A stretch of DNA of 64,000 nt. It comes from Vreelandella songnenensis (lineage in GTDB: Bacteria; Pseudomonadota; Gammaproteobacteria; Pseudomonadales; Halomonadaceae). Under the pieces are notes generated by a model. It was not told the origin of the DNA. It did no database searches and was given only the letters and a program-made list of their open reading frames with translations. Below are positions 1 to 7,116 of this stretch, one piece after another. Position numbers and translations under genes: made by a program. The DNA is taken from positions 1 through 64,000 of the forward strand of contig NZ_PVTK01000002.1 in the NCBI RefSeq assembly GCF_003002925.1. Reading direction: 5' to 3'. Position 1 is the first letter of the stretch; every line of letters begins with the position of its first letter.

Positions 1-68
1 GTAGTGAAACCGCTTAGCGCCGATGGTAGTGTGGGGTCTCCCCATGCGAGAGTAGGTCATCGTCAGGC
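1..68 (+). rRNA. rrf: 5S ribosomal RNA, 3' part (cut by window start)
   Basis: The first 68 bases match the 3' half of a bacterial 5S rRNA: the run GTAGTGAAAC, then GATGGTAGTGTGGGGTCTCCC, then GAGAGTAGGTCAT and a CAGGC end. A strong terminator follows, as expected for the last gene of an rRNA operon. The 5' half lies outside the window. The exact 3' end is uncertain by a few bases. Confidence 0.93.
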
Positions 69-82
69 ACTTATTGTGAAAA

Positions 83-117
83 ATCCCCCGGGGCTTGCGC
101 CTCGGGGGATTTTTTTG
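83..117 (+). terminator. Rho-independent terminator of the rRNA operon
   Basis: An 8-bp stem ATCCCCCG/CGGGGGAT (83-90 with 103-110) is followed by a run of seven T. It lies 15 bases after the 5S 3' end. Confidence 0.92.
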
Positions 118-150
118 TGTGGAAGAAAAGTTTGTAGGTATAAAAGCGGA

Positions 151-183
151 AGAGAGCGCCAGGTTTTAACGCCTGGCCTCTCT
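151..183 (-). terminator. Candidate terminator of the xdh-guaD operon
   Basis: An inverted repeat pairs AGAGAG plus GCCAGG (151-163) with CCTGGC plus CTCTCT (172-183), with one bulged C. It lies just past the guaD stop. Read on the minus strand, the stem is followed a few bases later by only a short TTTT run, so termination strength is uncertain. Confidence 0.5.
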
Positions 184-193
184 CACTGTTTGA

Positions 194-1513
194 TCAGATA
201 TTGTCTCGCCTATGCTGGCACTGTCCTCCTGCCCAGGTTTCGTAGATGGCCCGGTCGTCCGCAAGCATCATGAGTGCAAAGAGACGTTCGCCTAAAGTAG
301 TGCAGTGGTCAATGCGTCGTGACAGAAGCGGTGTCGAGCATGGGTCGATAACCACGAAATCTGCATCAAAAGAGGGGGCAAGCTGACCAATGTGGCTATG
401 CAGCGAAAGAGCTTTCGCGTTGCCGTGGGTCAAGCCATAAAACCCCTGCCACGCCGTAAGCGGCTGTCCGCGCAGCTGGCCGACCTGATAAGCGCTCTTT
501 AAAGTACCAAAACCGGAAAGGTCGGTGCCAGCACCGATATCGGTGGCATAGCTATACGCCATGCCGATTTCATTGGCTGCGTCACGATCAAAAAGACCGC
601 TACCCAGGAACAGGTTGGAACTGGGGCAGAACGCTATGCTGGCTCCTCGATCGGCCAGGCGTTTGCGCATGCCGTTATCCAGATGAATACCGTGGGCAAA
701 CGTACTGCGCGGGCCTACCAGGCCTGCCTCTTCATAAACCGCCAGATAGTCGCGGCTGCCCGGGAAAAGTTCGGCTACCCAGTCAAGCTCGCCGCTGTTT
801 TCGGCCAGATGCGTTTGCAGCCAGAGGCTTGAATCATTGCGTAGCAGCGCACCGGCGGCATCCATTTGTGCCTTGGTCGAAGTAGGCGCAAAGCGAGGCG
901 TTACGCTATAGCCTAGCCGTTCACGGCCATGCCAGTCCTCGATCAAACGCTCGGTATCAGCAATACCCGAAGCGCCGTCAAGAAGCCCCTGAGGTGCATT
1001 GCGGTCCATCAACACCTTACCTGCCAGCATTCTCAGATTGCGTGTTTGGCAAGCAGTAAAGAAAGCATCTACTGAGTTTGGATGACTTGAACCGAAGACC
1101 TGCGCGGTTGTCGTGCCGGCCCGCAGCATCTCATCGAGAAAAGCGTTTGAAAGCGCTACTGCATGGGCATGATTGGCAAAGCGGCACTCTTCAGGAAAGG
1201 TGTAATCGTTCAGCCAATCGAGCAATTGGCGGCCATAGGACGCCATGATATCCAGCTGCACATAATGCACGTGAGTATCAATAAACCCCGGCATGATGAG
1301 CTTGCCGCGATAGTCGAGAACGCCCGCATTTTCAGCAAGCGAAGGGGATAGTTCAGCGAAATCGCCTAACGCATGGATATGTTGACCTTTCAGCCATAGC
1401 AGACCATCAGCATAATGTACGAGACTCCCCGGTTCAGGGGCATTCCCATTTCCCGGGTCCTGGGCAAAACTGATCAATTCAGCACGAATAAATGTGTCGG
1501 TTGTAACGGTCAT
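194..1513 (-). CDS. guaD: Guanine deaminase
   Basis: A 439-residue amidohydrolase that hydrolyses guanine to xanthine and ammonia, feeding the xanthine dehydrogenase encoded upstream. The family zinc site is visible: GFIDTHVHYVQ in the N-terminal third, a QTHLAEN histidine motif, an FAHGIHL histidine, and late TDIGAGTDLS carrying the metal-binding aspartate. Length fits bacterial GuaD (about 430-450). I chose the ATG at 1513 (MTVTTDTF...) because it lies one base after the xdhC stop; a longer in-frame start at 1576 would overlap xdhC by about 60 bases. It is the last gene of the xdhABC-guaD operon and is read toward the rRNA operon, so the two units converge. Confidence 0.93.
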   Translation of the reverse strand: MTVTTDTFIRAELISFAQDPGNGNAPEPGSLVHYADGLLWLKGQHIHALGDFAELSPSLAENAGVLDYRGKLIMPGFIDTHVHYVQLDIMASYGRQLLDWLNDYTFPEECRFANHAHAVALSNAFLDEMLRAGTTTAQVFGSSHPNSVDAFFTACQTRNLRMLAGKVLMDRNAPQGLLDGASGIADTERLIEDWHGRERLGYSVTPRFAPTSTKAQMDAAGALLRNDSSLWLQTHLAENSGELDWVAELFPGSRDYLAVYEEAGLVGPRSTFAHGIHLDNGMRKRLADRGASIAFCPSSNLFLGSGLFDRDAANEIGMAYSYATDIGAGTDLSGFGTLKSAYQVGQLRGQPLTAWQGFYGLTHGNAKALSLHSHIGQLAPSFDADFVVIDPCSTPLLSRRIDHCTTLGERLFALMMLADDRAIYETWAGGQCQHRRDNI

Positions 1514-1514
1514 A

Positions 1515-2390
1515 TCAACTCGAGGTCGTCGGGGATTTGGCAAAGAGCGTGCGTGCCATATGTGGGTCAAGCCCACGGCTTTCTTGATTGGGGGGCATAT
1601 CGGCCAGCCAGAGCAGTTCTGATACTGCTGTCAGGGCGATTGCGTAAGGTGTCTTATCCTGCAGCTTGGCATTCTGAATGCGGCCAATAGGACTTCGTAC
1701 CCGATTTATTCGATTTTCGGAATATCCATCCCGCTTGAGTCGTCCTGCAAAGCTTGCCCATTTGCTCTCTGAACCGATAAGGCCGATAGAGGCGATGTCA
1801 TCACGCAAAATCAGTGCGGCGACAAGCGCATAATCCTCATCGTGATCGTGGGTCATTACCAATGTATGCGTATCGGGTGGTAGCGTCGCCACACTGGTTT
1901 TTGCGTCATCAAGCGTACCGTACTCAAGGCGCGGCTGATGGCGGCACCTCTCGGTAAATACATCAAGGCGGCTATCAAACCAATACAGCTGCCAAGGTAG
2001 CGGTGCGCATAGCGAAACGATTTCACCGCCCACGTGGCCAGCGCCAAAAACCGCTACATTGACACGACTGCCCGGGAAAACTTCAAGAAGAACATTGACG
2101 TACCCGCCACAGCACTGCCCGCTGCGCCCACCCAGAGAAAAGGTTTCCAAGTGAAAACCCGGCTTTCCTGTGCTTAAAAAACTGCGTGCCGCCTCAAGGG
2201 TTTGCCATTCAAAAGTACCGCCCCCGAGTGTATCAAAGCATTCGGTAGGGGTGATGACCATTCGGGCACCGGGCTCACGCGGCGTTGACCCTTGGCAGGT
2301 AACCAGGGTGGCGAGCACGTGTGGCATTCCTGCTGTTTGCAGGCGGTTCAGGGCTTCATGCCAGGTATCAGAAGAAAGCGGTGCGCTCAC
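1515..2390 (-). CDS. xdhC: Xanthine dehydrogenase accessory protein XdhC
   Basis: A 291-residue XdhC/CoxI family protein. Members bind the molybdenum cofactor, promote its sulfuration and insert it into the XdhB subunit. Visible features are the N-terminal GSTPREPGARM segment, the cysteine-containing GRSGQCCGGYV stretch, and a Rossmann-like FGAGHVGGE nucleotide-binding loop in the middle followed by an MTHDHDEDY motif. The C-terminal YAIALTAVSELLWL is also typical. Its start overlaps the xdhB stop by four bases (ATGA type) and guaD begins one base after its stop, so the genes are tightly coupled. Confidence 0.93.
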   Translation of the reverse strand: MSAPLSSDTWHEALNRLQTAGMPHVLATLVTCQGSTPREPGARMVITPTECFDTLGGGTFEWQTLEAARSFLSTGKPGFHLETFSLGGRSGQCCGGYVNVLLEVFPGSRVNVAVFGAGHVGGEIVSLCAPLPWQLYWFDSRLDVFTERCRHQPRLEYGTLDDAKTSVATLPPDTHTLVMTHDHDEDYALVAALILRDDIASIGLIGSESKWASFAGRLKRDGYSENRINRVRSPIGRIQNAKLQDKTPYAIALTAVSELLWLADMPPNQESRGLDPHMARTLFAKSPTTSS

Positions 2391-4810
2391 AGCGTCTTTA
2401 CCCTTAAAGCCTGAGCTGCCAGCAGTACGCGCTCGGGGGTGGCGGGTGTGTCCAGACGGGGTGAGACCCTATAATCTGAAAGACTCGAAAGCGCATCGCG
2501 TAGCGCTGACCATACGCTGATTCCCAGCATGAAAGGTGGCTCGCCGACCGCTTTTGAGCGATACAGGCTGGCCATGGAGTTCGGGTGCCCTTCAAGTAAG
2601 GATACGTTGAACGTGGCCGGCAGGTCGCCAAACGTGGGTATCTTGTACGTAGCGGGTCCGTCACTCATTAGTACGCCCTTATCGCTCCACTTGAGCTCTT
2701 CCGTCGTCAGCCAACCCATTCCCTGGATAAATCCGCCTTCCACTTGGCCGATATCAATGGCAGGGTTGAGCGAGTTGCCGACATCGTGGAGTATATCGAC
2801 GCGATCCACCAGATACTCACCGGTCAATGTGTCTACACTCACTTCACTTACCGCCGCGCCAAACGCGTAGTAATAAAAGGGCCGGCCCTGGCCGGAAGCG
2901 CGGTTATAGTGGATCAGCGGGGTAGCGTAAAAGCCTTTTTCGGAAAGTGAAATCCGATTGAGGTACGCTGTCTGCACAAGTTCGCCCCACGGGATCCTGT
3001 GCTCACTTTCACCCAGGCCGGCGACCAGCATGCCGTCTTCCAGGCGCATACCCTCGCGATCCAGCCCGGTTTCAAAGTGGGCGGCAGCAAAATCAAGCAG
3101 TCTTTCACGTAGTTTACAGGCTGCGTCACGGGCGGCCATGCCATTCAGATCCGCACCGCTCGAGGCTGCCGTAGGAGAAGTGTTGGGCACCTTGTCGGTC
3201 CGCGTCGCAGTAATGCGCACTTGAGAGAGGTCCAATCCCAATTCAAGCGCTACTACCTGGCAAATCTTGGTATGCAGACCCTGGCCCATTTCTGTGCCGC
3301 CGTGGCTGATCATCACGCTGCCGTCGGTATAGACGTGGAGCAGGGCGCCGGCCTGATTGAGGTGTTGGGCAGTAAAGGAAATGCCAAACTTGACCGGCGT
3401 AAGCGCCAGCCCCTTTTTGATGATCGTGCTGCTCGCGTTGAAGTGGCGTACCGTCTCGCGCCGCGACCAGTACTCACTGTCGGTTTCGAGCTTGTCGATC
3501 AGATTATGCAGTAATTGGCATTGATCCACCGTTTGCCCGTAGTGAGTGACATCACGCCCTTCTCGATAAAGGTTACGTTTGCGAACCGTCAGTGGGTCCA
3601 CGCCCGTATGGCGGGCAATATCATCCATGGCAGCTTCGATAATCATCATGCCCTGAGGACCGCCAAAGCCGCGAAACGCCGTATTGGAAGCTGTATGGGT
3701 CCTGGCCCGGTAGCCGGTTACGCGAACATCGCCCAGCGAGTAGGCGTTGTCGGCATGGAACATGGCGCGATCCACGATGGCATCGGAAAGGTCCGGCGAA
3801 TAGCCACAGTTTCCAATCAGCGAAATTTCGCCGCCCTGAATAACGCCGTGGGCATCAAAACCGAGTCTATAGCGGTTGTGGAAAGGATGGCGTTTGCCAG
3901 TGACGTGCATATCCTCTCGGCGCGGTAGGCGAAGCCGCACTGCTTTACCGGTGCGCCTGGCAATAATGGCAGCGATACAGGCCCAGGGCGAGGCCTGGGT
4001 CTCTTTCCCGCCAAACCCTCCGCCCATTCGCCGAACCTCTACCGTCACGGCGTGAAAGGCAATGCCAAGGACCTCCGCCACCAGTTTCTGAGTTTCGCTC
4101 GGGTGCTGATTGGACGTGTGCACAATAACGCCTTCATCTTCAGTAGGCAGCACCACGCAGGCTTGTCCCTCCAGATAGAAGTGCTCCTGGCCGCCAACGA
4201 ACAGATCGTTTTCAATGATTTGATCAGCCTGCTGCAGGACACTCTGCCAGTCGCCGCGCTCCTGGGTATGCGTAGGGCGAACCAGCTCTTCGCAGCGCGC
4301 CGCAGCAACCGGGTCGAGGCGGGCGGATCGTTCGTCGATATCGATAATGGCCAGCTTGACCGCGCGCCGCGCCGCCTGCAGAGACGTTGCCGCAACGGCA
4401 AACAGACACTGCCCGGCATAGCTGATATCGCTTTCGACAAAAATGGGATCGCCCGGGAAGACCGGCCCTATATCGGTATGTCCTGGTACATCGCCAAAGG
4501 TGATCACGTCGATAACGCCTGGCGCTTGCCTGACCGTTTCGAGATTCAGGCGCGTCAGCGTGCCGTAAGCTACCGGGGATAGACCAAGGGCCACATGCAG
4601 CGCATCAGCGGGTATTGCCAGATCATCGATATAGGCAGCTTTACCAGTCACGTGCTTTTCAGCGCTTTCATGAACGCTTGACTGCCCTGCATGGCATTGT
4701 CCGTGGTTTGCCACGGTATGGCGTGCCAATGGCCCATCGCCCTTGATCTGATCATCCAGCTCGCGGCGGGCGTGGCGGCTGTCGGTATCTAGCCTAGTGA
4801 GCGTACGCAT
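2387..4810 (-). CDS. xdhB: Xanthine dehydrogenase, molybdopterin-binding large subunit
   Basis: An 807-residue catalytic subunit that oxidises hypoxanthine and xanthine to urate at a molybdenum-sulfido centre. The aldehyde oxidase/xanthine dehydrogenase fold begins with HVTGKAAYIDD. The family motif RRMGGGFGGKE is present, as is NTAFRGFGGPQG, and near the C terminus KAVGEPPFMLG carries the glutamate that acts as general base in this family. The gene overlaps xdhA by 17 bases and has its own strong Shine-Dalgarno (AGGAGG, nine bases before the ATG) inside the end of xdhA, which supports this start. Split two-subunit XDH is the usual bacterial form. Confidence 0.95.
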   Translation of the reverse strand: MRTLTRLDTDSRHARRELDDQIKGDGPLARHTVANHGQCHAGQSSVHESAEKHVTGKAAYIDDLAIPADALHVALGLSPVAYGTLTRLNLETVRQAPGVIDVITFGDVPGHTDIGPVFPGDPIFVESDISYAGQCLFAVAATSLQAARRAVKLAIIDIDERSARLDPVAAARCEELVRPTHTQERGDWQSVLQQADQIIENDLFVGGQEHFYLEGQACVVLPTEDEGVIVHTSNQHPSETQKLVAEVLGIAFHAVTVEVRRMGGGFGGKETQASPWACIAAIIARRTGKAVRLRLPRREDMHVTGKRHPFHNRYRLGFDAHGVIQGGEISLIGNCGYSPDLSDAIVDRAMFHADNAYSLGDVRVTGYRARTHTASNTAFRGFGGPQGMMIIEAAMDDIARHTGVDPLTVRKRNLYREGRDVTHYGQTVDQCQLLHNLIDKLETDSEYWSRRETVRHFNASSTIIKKGLALTPVKFGISFTAQHLNQAGALLHVYTDGSVMISHGGTEMGQGLHTKICQVVALELGLDLSQVRITATRTDKVPNTSPTAASSGADLNGMAARDAACKLRERLLDFAAAHFETGLDREGMRLEDGMLVAGLGESEHRIPWGELVQTAYLNRISLSEKGFYATPLIHYNRASGQGRPFYYYAFGAAVSEVSVDTLTGEYLVDRVDILHDVGNSLNPAIDIGQVEGGFIQGMGWLTTEELKWSDKGVLMSDGPATYKIPTFGDLPATFNVSLLEGHPNSMASLYRSKAVGEPPFMLGISVWSALRDALSSLSDYRVSPRLDTPATPERVLLAAQALRVKTL

Positions 4811-6251
4811 GCAGCATTACCTCCTGGCCTGGTGATGAAAGCGTCAGATAAAGCCGCTCGATCAGATTGGCGGCCGCCTGCTGGCGGTACCGCGCACTGC
4901 CGCGAACGTCATCCATGGGTGAAAAATCTTTGCTCAGGGCAGCTTGGGCCTGACGAAAACCATCGGCAGTGATGAGCTGGCCTTCAAGGGCCTGCTCGGC
5001 TTTCAGGGCACGCTTGGGTATGGCTGCCATTCCCCCGAAAGCGATACGCACGTCACGCAGGCGCTCATTTTCGAGCCGATAGGTAAACGCGCCGAGAACC
5101 GCTGAAATATCATCTTCGCGGCGCTTGGAGAGTTTCCATACGTGGCATTTGACGTGCTCGTCAAGCCGGGGGATAAAGACACGGGACACGACCTCGCTTG
5201 CCGCCAGTGCGGTCCTCTTGTAGTCCAGAAAAAAGTCCTCGAGTGACAGCTGACGAGTCTGGTCGATACTTGCCAGTTCCACAACGGCACCCAGGGCCAG
5301 CAGCACCGGCGGGGTATCGCCAATGGGTGAGGCATTGGCAATATTGCCCCCCAGCGTACCGCGGTTACGAATCTGCCGAGAACCCAGGCGATGCAGTAGG
5401 TGGGCAAAGGCCGGGAAATGAGCGTTCAACAATGGCTCAAGCTGGGAGTAGGTAACCCCAGCGCCTATCCACCAGCCCTCTTGCCCCTCAAGTTGAGCCG
5501 TTTCGATGACCGATAGCGCTTTGACCCCTGTAATATCGATTAGCTGATTCAACGGTGTTAACTGCTGTGTCGCTTCAAGCCAAAGATCTGTCCCTCCGGC
5601 TATCAGGCGAGCATCAGGATAGCGAGCGCGAACGTGAGTCAAATCTTCAAGCGAAGCTGGCTGATAAAAGAAGCACTCAGCATTATCGTCTGGTGCCACC
5701 GGTGGTTGAGCCGATAGCACCGGCAGGGAAGCTTCATGCCAAAGGGCGGAGGGCTGGGCAAGGCTCTGCATCTGCAACGCTGCATCCCGGATAGGACGAT
5801 ACCCGGTGCAGCGGCAAAGATTGCCGCTTAGGGCGGCCTCAAGCTGTTCAGAAGTCGGGGGTTCACTCGTTTCAGTGCGCGACTCGTGAAGGGTAAACAA
5901 GGACATGACCACGCCGGGTGTACAAAAGCCGCACTGGCTTCCGTGGCACTCGACCATGGCTGCCTGAGCTGGATGCAACTGCCCGTTCAGCTCGAGCCCT
6001 TCAACGGTCATCAGCGATTTTCCCTGGAGCTGATGCGCGGGAGTAATGCAGGCATTGATACTTATATAGGCAGGTGTAGGCGCATCGGGGTCGGCAATGG
6101 CGACAGTGCATGCGCCACAATCTCCTGACGCGCAGCCCTCTTTCGTGCCTGTGATACCCAAATGTTCGCGCAGGAGCGTTAAGATACTCGTATCCGGCGC
6201 TACATGGCACTGTCTGGGGTTGCCATTGAGAAAGAACTCAATATTAGCCAT
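4794..6251 (-). CDS. xdhA: Xanthine dehydrogenase, iron-sulfur/FAD small subunit
   Basis: A 485-residue electron-transfer subunit. The first domain is a plant-type [2Fe-2S] ferredoxin with C40, C45, C48 (KEGCASGDCGACT) and C68. The second [2Fe-2S] domain has C107, C110, C146 and C148 (SQCGFCTPG, NLCRCTGYRP). An FAD-binding domain follows from about residue 185, with LIAGGTDLW and RNRGTLGGNIANASPIGD. I chose ATG 6251 (MANIEFF...), which starts the ferredoxin domain as in homologues; the frame stays open upstream for 31 more codons, but that stretch covers the regulatory region and the operator. Confidence 0.94.
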   Translation of the reverse strand: MANIEFFLNGNPRQCHVAPDTSILTLLREHLGITGTKEGCASGDCGACTVAIADPDAPTPAYISINACITPAHQLQGKSLMTVEGLELNGQLHPAQAAMVECHGSQCGFCTPGVVMSLFTLHESRTETSEPPTSEQLEAALSGNLCRCTGYRPIRDAALQMQSLAQPSALWHEASLPVLSAQPPVAPDDNAECFFYQPASLEDLTHVRARYPDARLIAGGTDLWLEATQQLTPLNQLIDITGVKALSVIETAQLEGQEGWWIGAGVTYSQLEPLLNAHFPAFAHLLHRLGSRQIRNRGTLGGNIANASPIGDTPPVLLALGAVVELASIDQTRQLSLEDFFLDYKRTALAASEVVSRVFIPRLDEHVKCHVWKLSKRREDDISAVLGAFTYRLENERLRDVRIAFGGMAAIPKRALKAEQALEGQLITADGFRQAQAALSKDFSPMDDVRGSARYRQQAAANLIERLYLTLSSPGQEVMLHAYAH

Positions 6252-6273
6252 GCCCGACTCCGTTATGTTTGTT

Positions 6274-6289
6274 CTGACCGATTGGTCAA
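6274..6289. promoter_or_regulatory. RutR/TetR-type operator between xdhA and its regulator
   Basis: TGACC-GATT-GGTCA (6275-6288) is a perfect 5-bp inverted repeat with a 4-base centre. On the minus strand, with flanks, it reads TTGACCAATCGGTCAG. That is close to the TTGACCA-NN-TGGTCAA consensus known for E. coli RutR. It lies 24 bases upstream of the xdhA start and about 160 bases upstream of the divergent TetR gene, so binding would be expected to repress xdh. The regulator assignment is inferred. Confidence 0.65.
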
Positions 6290-6363
6290 TATCAACTGAG
6301 CTTGAGACAAAAAAGCGCGCCGCGCAAGTGTTTGCTGAGCGCACCGAGGTGGGGCAAAGTTAC

Positions 6364-6385
6364 GCAAAATGTTACTATTTTGTGC
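6364..6385. promoter_or_regulatory. Imperfect inverted repeat in the xdhA/TetR intergenic region
   Basis: GCAAAAT (6364-6370) and ATTTTGTGC (6377-6385) form an AT-rich imperfect dyad with a six-base centre, 63 bases before the regulator start. It could be a second regulatory site or part of the promoter region of the TetR gene. No function can be assigned. Confidence 0.3.
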
Positions 6386-6447
6386 AACGTTAAGCGGCGT
6401 TGAGCGAAGTAGCGCGCGTATGTGTCATGCTTATTCAGGAAGTTTAT

Positions 6448-7116
6448 ATGTCAGCAGAAACTGCGACCAACGAAAGCGCCCAGCGTGAACGCATTGAACA
6501 AGGAATATTGAACGCAGCCGAGCAGGTGTTTGCAAGGCACGGATACCGGGGCGCTAGCCTTCAAGCCATAGCCGATCAGGCTGCGCTGCCCAAGGCTAAT
6601 ATCTTGTATTACATGGGCAGCAAACAGGCGCTCTATATTCGCCTGCTTAACCGTATGATGCGGCGCTGGAACGCGGTACTGGAAAACATCACCCCGGATA
6701 GTGATCCAGGGCAGGTTCTGAGCAACTTTATTCGCACTAAAATGGTGCTGGGTCAGCGCTATCCTGACGGTTCAAAGCTCTTTGCCGCCGAAATTCTAGC
6801 CGGTGCGCCGTTTTTGAATGAGTATCTTGCAGGCGAACTGCGCGAATGGGTGGCCGCACGGGCAGCCATCATTCGGCAGTGGTCTGCACAGGGCAGAATG
6901 GATGAGGTTGACCCGCGCTGGCTGATTTTCCTGATCTGGTCGGCCACTCAGCACTACACCGAGTACAGTGCTCAAGTGACGCGGGTCATTGGTCGCGATG
7001 CCCTTGACGAGAACGATCTGGCTTCCATTACCCGGTTTCTTGAGCACGTGATCCTTAAAGGCTGTGGAATCACTGCGCGGTCAACCGTTGAAAATGATGG
7101 GGCGGTCGATTCATGA
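6448..7116 (+). CDS. TetR-family regulator, RutR-like, probable xdh operon regulator
   Basis: A 222-residue TetR-family repressor. The N-terminal helix-turn-helix is clear: ILNAAEQVFARHGYRGASL, then IADQAALPKANILYYMGSKQALY. The C-terminal ligand domain resembles that of RutR/YcdC (RWLIFLIWSATQHYTEY, helical, no cysteine cluster). The start at 6448 is preceded by AGGAAG at 6438-6443; an alternative start at 6400 has no good ribosome-binding site. It is divergent from xdhABC-guaD and overlaps hrpB by four bases (ATGA). RutR binds uracil or thymine; a purine-related ligand here is inference from the neighbours. Confidence 0.88.
   Translation: MSAETATNESAQRERIEQGILNAAEQVFARHGYRGASLQAIADQAALPKANILYYMGSKQALYIRLLNRMMRRWNAVLENITPDSDPGQVLSNFIRTKMVLGQRYPDGSKLFAAEILAGAPFLNEYLAGELREWVAARAAIIRQWSAQGRMDEVDPRWLIFLIWSATQHYTEYSAQVTRVIGRDALDENDLASITRFLEHVILKGCGITARSTVENDGAVDS

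Noticed and set aside
6252..6344. Longer N terminus of XdhA starting at 6344
   Set aside because: The extra 31 residues are not family-like and would cover the operator; the ferredoxin domain starts at 6251.
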